Positions 56,675 to 64,000 of a stretch of DNA of 64,000 nucleotides are shown here, in pieces (the stretch's first letter is position 1; each line of letters opens with the position of its first letter). Under the pieces are notes generated by a model. It ran no database searches. It saw only the letters and a list, made by a program, of their open reading frames with translations, and was not told the DNA's origin. This DNA is from Legionellales bacterium. GTDB taxonomy: Bacteria; Pseudomonadota; Gammaproteobacteria; Berkiellales; Berkiellaceae. A program made the translations under genes and the position numbers. The stretch is taken from positions 248,001-312,000 of the forward strand of contig PANA01000001.1 of the NCBI GenBank assembly GCA_002708265.1, in the 5' to 3' direction.

Positions 56675-57875
56675 CATTGGCTTGAACAATGGCATCGAAT
56701 ATAGCCTGCTTTTCCAGGGCGTCAATTTTATCATCCAATGAAATGGTGGTGTCATCATGGGGCGTTGGTAATTGCAAATCAGAAACAGTGATAGATGGCC
56801 CTTCTGCTAGGGTTGCAGCACGTTCAAGAATATTTTCTAGCTCACGAATATTGCCAGGAAAAGCATAGTTCAGCAATGCCTGGTGTGCAGCAGAGTTAAG
56901 TGATAGAGGAGGCCGGCGCTCTTGTTGCTTTAGTATATGGCTTACCAAAGAGGGGATATCTTCTTTGTGGTCACTTAACGCCGGTACACGACATTCAATA
57001 ACATTTATTCTATAGTACAAATCCTCTCGGAAAGTTTGATTATTGACCATCTCAGAAAGATTTTGTGCCGTGGCGCTAATGAAGCGAACATTGATCGGTA
57101 TTTCTGTACTAGAACCCACCGGACGAATTTTCTTTTCTTGGATTGCTCGAAGGAGCTTCACTTGCATTTCTAGTGGTAAGTCACCCACTTCATCCAAAAA
57201 CAAAGTGCCGCCTACGGCTTGTTCAAATAGTCCCACTTTATCTTCATGTGCGCCAGTAAAACTTCCTTTCTTATGACCAAACAATTCACTTTCAATCAAG
57301 GGGGCGGGTATGGCGCCACAGTTAATAGGAACAAAGGGGCCCTTAGAACGAGAACTTAAGGCGTGGATGGTTTTGGCAACACATTCTTTGCCGGCACCCG
57401 AGGGGCCAGAGACATGAACCGGGGCTTGTGAGCGAGCAACTTTTGCAATCAGTCCCTTTAACTGTCTCATGGGCTCAGAGGTGCCCAGTAAAAGAGGCAT
57501 GCTAGGAGGTGCGTTTTCTGGCAAAGCTAGCGCTGAATTTAATAAAGCACTCAGTTGCTGGTTATCAAGTGGTTTAGACAAAAAATCGAATGCGCCCAGC
57601 TTTAATGCCTGAACGGCACTGTTGACGTTTCCATGAGCAGTAATAATGGCAATGGGGACATTCTGGGCAACAGCCAGCGGTATTAAATCCATGCCAGACC
57701 CATCAGGTAATCGGATATCACAAAGACATAGGGCTAAGTCTTCAGTTAAAGCATCTTTTGCCTCGCTAAAGGAGGTCGCTGTGATAAAAGGGATACCAGC
57801 CTTTTGAGCAGTCATACCTATTAATTGGCAGATATCAGGCTCATCATCGACTATTAGTACTTTTTTATCACTCAT
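56580..57875 (-). CDS. pilR: Type IV pilus response regulator PilR
   Basis: This is a 431-residue NtrC-type regulator. The receiver domain has Asp53 as phosphoacceptor, and the AAA+ domain has Walker A GPSGAGKE at 157-164 and the sigma54-contact loop GSFTGA at 204-209. A Fis-type helix-turn-helix ends the protein (KKAAELLGIPYRSLRYRL). The contact loop has Ser where most family members have Ala. It overlaps pilS by 8 bases. It should control pilin genes through RpoN. Confidence 0.94.
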   Translation of the reverse strand: MSDKKVLIVDDEPDICQLIGMTAQKAGIPFITATSFSEAKDALTEDLALCLCDIRLPDGSGMDLIPLAVAQNVPIAIITAHGNVNSAVQALKLGAFDFLSKPLDNQQLSALLNSALALPENAPPSMPLLLGTSEPMRQLKGLIAKVARSQAPVHVSGPSGAGKECVAKTIHALSSRSKGPFVPINCGAIPAPLIESELFGHKKGSFTGAHEDKVGLFEQAVGGTLFLDEVGDLPLEMQVKLLRAIQEKKIRPVGSSTEIPINVRFISATAQNLSEMVNNQTFREDLYYRINVIECRVPALSDHKEDIPSLVSHILKQQERRPPLSLNSAAHQALLNYAFPGNIRELENILERAATLAEGPSITVSDLQLPTPHDDTTISLDDKIDALEKQAIFDAIVQANGNKKKAAELLGIPYRSLRYRLSKIQDEDTNQ

Positions 57876-59331
57876 GAACTATCCCCACTTTTGGCCCTAA
57901 GCAAATCCGAAACAGTGCGCCTTCGCTTTGTTCTATATAGTATAGTTCTGCCCCTAACGCATCGCACAATCGTTGTGCCAAAAAGAGTCCTAGGCCTGTA
58001 CCATGTGGGTTCTTAGTGAAGAAAGGGTCAAAAATAGAAGGAATGTCTTGTTGCTCTACTCCTGGGCCATTATCTTTAACATCAATACAAGCACCACCCT
58101 CATCATCGTGATCGAGTGTTATGGATACCTCGGTGGCATGTTGAGCAGCATTTTCAATTAATATGGTCAATACTTGCTCAAGCATTGAAAAGTCACTGTT
58201 TATTAGGCAATGTGTGTTCACCTTTCTGATTGTAAAGTCAGATTTTGGTACGACAATACTGGAGAGGCAGTCGTTGATATGAAACCAACGCATATCTGGT
58301 TTAGATTGTTTGGATAAAGACAAAACTGTTTCAATGATCTGGTTCATTCTTAAAGCTTGTCGCTCGATGATTTCAATGAGCGCCGTTGTATTTTCAGGGC
58401 GGCTTTTTAAGTGATCGCTGGCTTGGGTAATAGCAGATAACGGATTTCTAATTTCATGTGCAATATTACTGGCCATTTGTCCAAGTGCCGCTAGCCGAAG
58501 TTGTTGAGCGTGCTTTGCTTCTTTTTTGGTATCGAAGACTAGCAAGAGGGTATAAGGTGGCATGGGGAGCTGTTGAAAACGTCTGTGCTGATGAGGAAAA
58601 TAGTTTTTTCCTCGAATAAACACATCATGGTAGAGGGTGGGGAGTGACTCTAAAGTCGATAAAGAGCCTGGCTCAAACTTAAGCAAACGACTGGCGGCAT
58701 TATTGACATGAACGATTGCGTTTTTACCATCATAAACAATAACACCGACATCCATTAGTGTAATGATTTCTTCATTTATTTGCGAAAATGATTGAGCAAC
58801 GGATTCAGTGAGTTGAATGCGATTTTTTAACCACAGAATCATCAAGGTAGTAGTAAACAAAAGAACACCGTGCCCACCCACCTGAGAGAACGCCGTGTTT
58901 CGATGTTCTAAAAGATGTTGCATCCAGATCTCTTGTCCAATAAGCCCTAGAACTGAGACAGAGGCAATAAATAGCGCTAATTGTCGTGGGAGCAATAACG
59001 CGGCGCTCGCACAGATGATGACATAAACTAAACCAAAGCCAGTAGTGATTCCACCGCTCGAGTGAAGTAATATTCCCCAAGCCAGAATGTCACATAAAAA
59101 GCCAAAGAAAATAAGGGTGATACTCTCTGCTTTTTTTAGTTCTGCTAGGTAGAGTAGGAGCAAAGTAGTTACCCAATAGAGCGTTAGGGTCGTGAGAAAG
59201 GCTTGTGGAATAAAAGCCCCAAAGAAACTAGGGGCTCGGTCAAGGTAGACCAACCCCCAAAGTACACTGGCCAGGCCAAATCGGTAAATATTGTAGACCT
59301 GGTAGGGAGAGATGATGAAAGAAGCAGCCAA
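57868..59331 (-). CDS. pilS: Type IV pilus sensor histidine kinase PilS
   Basis: The 487-residue kinase has about six N-terminal membrane helices, a PAS-like region (about 190-280), the H-box NIAHEIRNPLSAI with the phosphorylated His, and the ATP-binding N and G boxes (LIENAAQHA, DNGPGV, GTGLGLFLAQ). In P. aeruginosa PilS senses pilin in the membrane and PilR drives pilA. Here the pair ends a minus-strand run and precedes the fimT-like gene. Confidence 0.94.
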   Translation of the reverse strand: MAASFIISPYQVYNIYRFGLASVLWGLVYLDRAPSFFGAFIPQAFLTTLTLYWVTTLLLLYLAELKKAESITLIFFGFLCDILAWGILLHSSGGITTGFGLVYVIICASAALLLPRQLALFIASVSVLGLIGQEIWMQHLLEHRNTAFSQVGGHGVLLFTTTLMILWLKNRIQLTESVAQSFSQINEEIITLMDVGVIVYDGKNAIVHVNNAASRLLKFEPGSLSTLESLPTLYHDVFIRGKNYFPHQHRRFQQLPMPPYTLLLVFDTKKEAKHAQQLRLAALGQMASNIAHEIRNPLSAITQASDHLKSRPENTTALIEIIERQALRMNQIIETVLSLSKQSKPDMRWFHINDCLSSIVVPKSDFTIRKVNTHCLINSDFSMLEQVLTILIENAAQHATEVSITLDHDDEGGACIDVKDNGPGVEQQDIPSIFDPFFTKNPHGTGLGLFLAQRLCDALGAELYYIEQSEGALFRICLGPKVGIVHE

Positions 59332-59367
59332 AGCTAGAACCTATTACTTAGAATCCCAGCTTTAATT

Positions 59368-59673
59368 TTAGTTGTTTTTTTCAGAAAAGGCCTTACTGTG
59401 CGCCGCACCACAAAAGCTGAGACCTTTATGAACATACGCTTGCGTTGTGGGGATAAAAACACCGCAGTGACCACAACGTACCATTCTCTCCTGGTTTTTT
59501 TGGCCTGACTGAAAGTTTGCATTGGAAGGCTTAGAAAAAGCATCTTGCATTCTGCGTTGTTGCTGAGTCATAAATTTTCTTAAGCGATAGCGCAAATACC
59601 ATGCTAAGCACCACCCAATGATTCTAAAAGCAATAATGGCGATGAGGATACCAATTAAAATTTTTACCAACAT
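59368..59673 (-). CDS. PP0621-family small membrane protein
   Basis: The 101-residue protein has one N-terminal membrane helix (about 3-28), a basic stretch, and a metal-binding-like part with RCGHCGVFIPTTQA and FCGAAH. This fits the PP0621 family often found upstream of pilS in gammaproteobacteria. Function is unknown. It starts 5 bases upstream of the SDR gene's stop on the same strand and 37 bases before pilS. Confidence 0.82.
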   Translation of the reverse strand: MLVKILIGILIAIIAFRIIGWCLAWYLRYRLRKFMTQQQRRMQDAFSKPSNANFQSGQKNQERMVRCGHCGVFIPTTQAYVHKGLSFCGAAHSKAFSEKNN

Positions 59674-59677
59674 AGTT

Positions 59678-60577
59678 TTATGACTCTTTATTTTGGTTTG
59701 TATTTTTAGCCGCTTCTTTTATTTCACTTTCCATGACGTGTTTGACAAGGCGATCGAAACGACGCTCACTCAATAATCGCTTAAGCCAAGCCATATAAAT
59801 AGTAGGTTTAGTGATTCGGTAACGAATTTTTGGTCTCTTTGATTCCAAAGCGTGAATAACTGCATTCGTGACCGCCTCAGGGCCGAGTGTATAAGGATCG
59901 TCAGACCCTTCTGATAAGCGGCGTGTGACGAGATGGTAAGTTTTTTGGTGATAGCTGTTGTTCTGATCGATGTTTTCACGAAACTTTTGATAGGCATTTT
60001 CACGAAACTTACTGACGATCGGGCCTGGTTGAATAATACTGACCTTGATAGGGGTATTGGATAGCTCAACCCGCATGGTGTCAGTCAATCCCTCTAAAGC
60101 AAACTTTGAGCTGTTGTAAGCCCCGCGGTAGGCAAGCCCAACAAAGCCCAATATGGAGCTGTTTTGGATAATACGCCCGTAGCCTTGCTCTCGCATAACG
60201 GGAATGACCGCACAGGTCAGTTCATGAAGTCCAAAGACATTGGTTTCAAATTGAGCCCTTAGTGCGTCACGAGAGACGTCTTCAACCGCGCCAGGTTGCC
60301 CAAAGCCAGCGTTATTAAAGAGACCATAAAGGCGGTTTTGAGTTTGTCTTAAAACCTGCTCAACCCCCAAATGGATGCTGGCAGAGTCTTGCATATCCAT
60401 CCGAATGGCATTGAACCCTTCTGCCGCTAATCGCTGAACATCATCCGTTTTGCGGGCAGCCGCAAATACCTGATAGCCTCGCTGCTTTAGAGTGCACGCA
60501 GCGTGGTAGCCGATCCCGGTTGAGGCGCCAGTCACTAAGACCGCCCTTTTTTCTATTGGCAACAAGGTGTTATCCAT
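59678..60577 (-). CDS. Short-chain dehydrogenase/reductase
   Basis: The 299-residue classical SDR starts at the ATG at 60577. It has the cofactor loop TGASTGIG near residues 15-22, NNAG, catalytic Ser in NSSILGF, and YNSSK. The extra 60 C-terminal residues are basic and may bind membranes, as in retinol-dehydrogenase-like SDRs. Substrate unknown. It is divergent from aspS and may be cotranscribed with the PP0621 gene. Confidence 0.88.
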   Translation of the reverse strand: MDNTLLPIEKRAVLVTGASTGIGYHAACTLKQRGYQVFAAARKTDDVQRLAAEGFNAIRMDMQDSASIHLGVEQVLRQTQNRLYGLFNNAGFGQPGAVEDVSRDALRAQFETNVFGLHELTCAVIPVMREQGYGRIIQNSSILGFVGLAYRGAYNSSKFALEGLTDTMRVELSNTPIKVSIIQPGPIVSKFRENAYQKFRENIDQNNSYHQKTYHLVTRRLSEGSDDPYTLGPEAVTNAVIHALESKRPKIRYRITKPTIYMAWLKRLLSERRFDRLVKHVMESEIKEAAKNTNQNKES

Positions 60578-60699
60578 CCTAAAAGCCCACCTAAAATTGA
60601 GTAAAAGCCAGTATATCACGCCCAAGAACAAGATGAATCGTCAATAGTTAGAATGATTTCTATGTTTTTTTCAGACAGGGTACAGCTTTGTTTTCATGT

Positions 60700-60705
60700 T
60701 ATAAT
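60700..60705 (+). promoter_or_regulatory. Extended -10 promoter of aspS
   Basis: TGTTATAAT is an extended -10 box 40 bases before the aspS ATG. No good -35 box is present, consistent with extended -10 promoters. Confidence 0.6.
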
Positions 60706-60744
60706 CCGGCCATTTACGCTCAATATTAAAGGATTTGCTTCGGC

Positions 60745-62526
60745 ATGCGAACACATCATTGCTCAGCACTAAACAAAGACTTGGTTGGACAAACTGTGAC
60801 CCTCAGTGGGTGGGTGCATAGGCGTCGAGACCATGGTGGGGTTATATTTGTCGATCTTAGAGATCGTTCAGGTCGGGTTCAGGTGGTATTCCATCCGGAT
60901 GACAAGGCCGCTTTTGAGGCAGCGCAAGCCCTTAGGAATGAATTTGTTATTCAAGTCGAGGCCACAATTGCGTTGCGCCCAGAGGGGACAGAGAATCCTG
61001 AATTGGCGTCTGGTGAAGTGGAAGCGAATGTTAAAAGTCTCACCATTTTGAACGCCTCAAAGCCTATTCCCTTTCTTTTGGATGATCCGAATACCAATAT
61101 CAGTGAAGAGGTTCGCTTAAAATATCGATACCTCGATTTGCGTCGTGAGCAGATGTTGTCTAACCTGGCTTTTCGTAACCAGGTAACACATTGGATTCGC
61201 TCATTCTTGGATGGTGCGGACTTTTGGGATGTAGAAACACCCATTTTGACCAAGGCTACGCCAGAAGGGGCGCGTGACTTTTTAGTGCCCAGTCGTACCC
61301 ACCAAGGAACTTTCTTTGCGTTACCCCAATCCCCCCAGCTGTATAAACAGCTACTCATGATGTCAGGGGTAGAGCGGTATTACCAGATTGCTCGTTGTTT
61401 CAGAGATGAAGATTTGCGAGCCGATCGCCAGCCTGAATTTACCCAGCTGGACTTGGAGATGAGCTTTGTGGATGAAGCTGATCTGATGGCTTTAGTTGAA
61501 AAGATGGTTGCTGGTCTATTCAAAGATTTGCTGGGTGTTTCCTTCGATGCGTTCCCACGCATGACGTATGAAGAAGCCATGAGACGCTTTGGTTCTGATC
61601 GGCCCGATTTGCGTATACCTATGGAGCTAGTCGATATTGCGGATTTAATGGCTTCAGTAGAGTTTGCGGTCTTCAACAAACCAGCGAATGATCCTAAAAG
61701 TCGAGTGGCGGTTCTTAAATTAACTGGTGGAGCAGATCTGTCTCGTAAAGATATCGATGGGTTGACACAATTTGTCTCTAACTATGGTGCAAAAGGACTC
61801 GCGTGGATAAAAGTAAATGATTTAGAAAAAGGAATTGACGGTCTACAGTCACCTATTCTTAAGTTCATCCCGGATGATGTTGTTAAACAAGTGCTTGAGC
61901 GGGTGGATGCTAAGACTGGCGATATTCTGTTCTTTGGTGCGGATAAATCAAAGGTTGTGAACGAAGCTTTAGGGGCATTGAGATGTCACTTAGCCAAGTT
62001 AAGAAATCTATACACCACTGACTGGGCTCCCCTATGGGTCGTTGACTTCCCAATGTTTGAATACAACGAAGATGAAAAACGTTTTGAAGCGTTGCATCAT
62101 CCGTTCACCGCGCCTAAAGTTGACGATCAGAACCAAGCAGACCTGACTAATCCAGAGCAACTGCTGTCTAAAGCATATGATGTGGTTCTTAATGGAATTG
62201 AGCTCGGTGGTGGTTCGATACGTATTCACAATACAAAACTTCAGTCACAAGTGCTTGAAACGCTTAAAATTGATAGTGAGCAAGCACAAGAGAAGTTTGG
62301 CTTTTTATTGGAAGCTTTGCAGTACGGATGCCCCCCCCATGGTGGTCTGGCATTAGGCCTTGACCGTGTGGTGATGTTAATGTGCCAAGCGTCGTCTATC
62401 CGAGATGTTATCGCTTTTCCAAAAACTCAATCAGCAAGCTGTTTACTAACTGGCGCGCCTGCTGGTGTGAGTTTTGATCAGTTAAGAGATTTAGGAATTA
62501 AGCATCGTGTCAAAGAAAAGGCCTGA
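60745..62526 (+). CDS. aspS: Aspartyl-tRNA synthetase
   Basis: The 593-residue class II synthetase has the N-terminal anticodon-binding OB fold ([19 protein letters not shown] near 22-40), motif 2 [20 protein letters not shown], and motif 3 [12 protein letters not shown] near its end. It also has the GAD insertion of bacterial AspRS. AAAGGA lies upstream of the ATG. nudB overlaps its last 20 bases. Confidence 0.99.
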   Translation: MRTHHCSALNKDLVGQTVTLSGWVHRRRDHGGVIFVDLRDRSGRVQVVFHPDDKAAFEAAQALRNEFVIQVEATIALRPEGTENPELASGEVEANVKSLTILNASKPIPFLLDDPNTNISEEVRLKYRYLDLRREQMLSNLAFRNQVTHWIRSFLDGADFWDVETPILTKATPEGARDFLVPSRTHQGTFFALPQSPQLYKQLLMMSGVERYYQIARCFRDEDLRADRQPEFTQLDLEMSFVDEADLMALVEKMVAGLFKDLLGVSFDAFPRMTYEEAMRRFGSDRPDLRIPMELVDIADLMASVEFAVFNKPANDPKSRVAVLKLTGGADLSRKDIDGLTQFVSNYGAKGLAWIKVNDLEKGIDGLQSPILKFIPDDVVKQVLERVDAKTGDILFFGADKSKVVNEALGALRCHLAKLRNLYTTDWAPLWVVDFPMFEYNEDEKRFEALHHPFTAPKVDDQNQADLTNPEQLLSKAYDVVLNGIELGGGSIRIHNTKLQSQVLETLKIDSEQAQEKFGFLLEALQYGCPPHGGLALGLDRVVMLMCQASSIRDVIAFPKTQSASCLLTGAPAGVSFDQLRDLGIKHRVKEKA

Positions 62527-62944
62527 GTCTGCGCTGATCATCATTTACGCTAAAAGCACCTCTCGCGTTCTATTAATGGAACGCAAAGATTGGCCAGGCT
62601 TTTGGCAGTCGGTGACTGGTTCTCTGGAGCCAGGAGAAACGCCTGAACAAGCCGCCAAAAGAGAGTTGAATGAAGAGACCGGTCTTCAAGCGACGGATGG
62701 TCTTCTTGTCGATCGAAAGCAGATAAATCAGTATCAGATATTTGATGCCTTCTTGCATAAATATCCCCCAGGGCAGAAAACAAATAAGGAATATGTTTTC
62801 ACTTTTGAGTTGGATACTGAAAAAGATATAAAAATGACAGAGCACACTGATATGTGTTGGCTCCCAAAGGCAGATGCGATTGAAAAAGCGTTTACTCAGA
62901 CGGATAAAAAAGCCATTGAAGACTGGGTGCAGGAGGGGACATGA
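62507..62944 (+). CDS. nudB: Dihydroneopterin triphosphate diphosphatase
   Basis: The 145-residue Nudix hydrolase has the complete Nudix box at 38-60 (GSLEPGE...RELNEETGL). Its position directly after aspS and its short N-terminus [13 protein letters not shown] match NudB, which acts in folate synthesis. The start is GTG, inside aspS. It overlaps nadA by 4 bases (ATGA). Confidence 0.9.
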   Translation: MSKKRPESALIIIYAKSTSRVLLMERKDWPGFWQSVTGSLEPGETPEQAAKRELNEETGLQATDGLLVDRKQINQYQIFDAFLHKYPPGQKTNKEYVFTFELDTEKDIKMTEHTDMCWLPKADAIEKAFTQTDKKAIEDWVQEGT

Positions 62945-64000
62945 GTGAGACAACCATTCGTTTTGACAGTTTTTTCCATAAAAGTGATGAAGACTGTTTT
63001 GACACCATTCGAAAAGCAAAAGAAATTTTAAAAGATGAGTGTCTTCTGCTTGGGCATTACTATCAACGAAATGAAGTATTTCAATTTGCAGATATCACCG
63101 GGGACTCTTTAAAGCTATCTGAACAAGCCGCTAAGACAAAAGCAAAATATATTGTTTTTTGTGGTGTTCACTTTATGGCTGAAGTCGCTGACATGCTGAC
63201 TTCGGACGAGCAAATTGTCATTTTGCCAGATAGTAAAGCGGGTTGTTCAATGGCGGATATGGCCAATCGGCCTGCTGTTGAAAAGGCCTGGGAGTCGCTG
63301 AATAGCGTGTTAGACGCTGACGCCAAGGTGATGCCTATTACCTATATTAACTCTGCGGCAAACCTGAAAGCTTTTTGTGGAGAGAAAGGTGGCACAATTT
63401 GTACTTCTTCAAACGCAGAGAAAATATTATCCTGGGCATTGTCTCAAAGACAAAAAGTTCTATTTTTCCCCGACCAGCATTTAGGACGTAATACGGCACA
63501 TGCATTGGGGATACCCCTTGATAAAATGGCCGTTTGGAATTTTAGAAAACCAAATGGTGGGCTAACGTCTGAGCAGATTGAAAAAGCCCAAGTGTTACTT
63601 TGGGATGGTTGGTGCTCTGTACATCAGCGATTTGCACCGGAGCATATTGATGACTATTTGGCTCAGTATCCAGATGCGAAAGTGATTGCACACCCTGAAG
63701 CATGCTTTGAAGTCTGCCAAAAAGCGGATGTGATTGGCTCAACCAGTAAAATATTAAATACCATTGAAGCGTCAGCGCCAGGCTCTCGATGGCTGGTAGC
63801 AACCGAGTTAAATCTTGTAAATCGACTGCATGAGCAGTTTAAGCATGAAAACAAAGTTGTAGACTTTATGGCGCCGACCGTATCAATGTGTTCAACGATG
63901 TTTCGGACCGATCCTCAACATCTTGCTTGGGTGATGGACAATTTGGTCAATGGAAAGATCGTAAACCAAATAACAGTAGACAAGAAAACCACTGAGTATG
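62941..64000 (+). CDS. nadA: Quinolinate synthase A (3' end cut by window edge)
   Basis: NadA condenses iminoaspartate and dihydroxyacetone phosphate to quinolinate for NAD. The visible 353 residues are of the long form. Family segments are LLGHYYQRNEV, GVHFMAEVAD, SKAGCSMAD, ICTSSNAEK, FFPDQHLGRNTA, HPEACFEVCQKADVIGSTS and PTVSMCSTM; their cysteines include the three [4Fe-4S] ligands. The frame is still open at the right edge. It begins within nudB by an ATGA overlap. Confidence 0.95.
   Translation, partial: MSETTIRFDSFFHKSDEDCFDTIRKAKEILKDECLLLGHYYQRNEVFQFADITGDSLKLSEQAAKTKAKYIVFCGVHFMAEVADMLTSDEQIVILPDSKAGCSMADMANRPAVEKAWESLNSVLDADAKVMPITYINSAANLKAFCGEKGGTICTSSNAEKILSWALSQRQKVLFFPDQHLGRNTAHALGIPLDKMAVWNFRKPNGGLTSEQIEKAQVLLWDGWCSVHQRFAPEHIDDYLAQYPDAKVIAHPEACFEVCQKADVIGSTSKILNTIEASAPGSRWLVATELNLVNRLHEQFKHENKVVDFMAPTVSMCSTMFRTDPQHLAWVMDNLVNGKIVNQITVDKKTTEY

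Overview
The window looks like a chromosome segment of a gammaproteobacterium with a host-associated or intracellular lifestyle, probably in the Legionellales/Coxiellales neighbourhood. That placement is inference. The housekeeping genes are clearly gammaproteobacterial: MutH, IHF-beta, RpoS, ZapB, Coq7, a PilSR/PilY1 type IV pilus locus, and a block ispB/rplU-rpmA-obgE-rpsT-murJ-ribF-ileS-lspA-ispH-pilE-pilY1-pilX-pilW-pilV-fimU that I recall in nearly the same order from Pseudomonas aeruginosa. Between these blocks lie genes typical of bacteria that live in eukaryotic cells: a eukaryotic-type protein kinase, a RhoGAP-like protein, a patatin phospholipase, a Sel1-repeat lipoprotein and several orphan membrane proteins with basic tails. 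No rRNA, tRNA, CRISPR array, insertion sequence or integrase was seen.

Layout. 1-1607: two orphan minus-strand genes, one cut by the left edge. 1689-6668: a minus-strand housekeeping run prmA-accC-accB-aroQ, with dsbD upstream. 6760-10714: four minus-strand orphan genes with one architecture (N-terminal beta/alpha part, one Pro-centred hydrophobic hairpin, charged or basic C-terminus); two are clear paralogues. 10738-11817: an SDR oxidoreductase and cutA. 11896-13290: a Ser/Thr kinase. 13330-15445: groESL with a sigma70-type promoter, a perfect CIRCE operator and a terminator. The dsbD...cutA...groESL neighbourhood is ancestral, so the orphan family and kinase look like insertions into it.

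15459-30734: coq7, a DUF47 phosphate regulator, zapB, a tandem pair of unknown paralogues (17290-18739), DUF2970, rpoS, ihfB, an outer-membrane barrel gene beside a Sel1 lipoprotein gene, an MFS transporter overlapping a thiamine-pyrophosphokinase-like gene (possible thiamine uptake unit), the Pit phosphate transporter, mutH, a patatin, ung, glutaminase and an RRM protein. 30932-34667: the RhoGAP-like protein and a membrane-bound spermidine-synthase-like protein. 34747-45169: ispB, ribosomal proteins, obgE, rpsT, murJ, ribF, ileS, lspA, ispH.

44789-59673: the type IV pilus locus (pilE, a small PilY2-position gene, pilY1, pilX, pilW, pilV, fimU-like, fimT-like, pilR, pilS). It is interrupted by a plus-strand block encoding a cyanide-insensitive-type cytochrome bd oxidase with a DUF2474 subunit and an iron-sulfur photolyase/cryptochrome. 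59678-64000: an SDR oxidoreductase, then aspS-nudB-nadA (nadA cut by the right edge). The strongest candidates for something undescribed are the RhoGAP-like protein, the hairpin-protein family and the tandem pair at 17290-18739.
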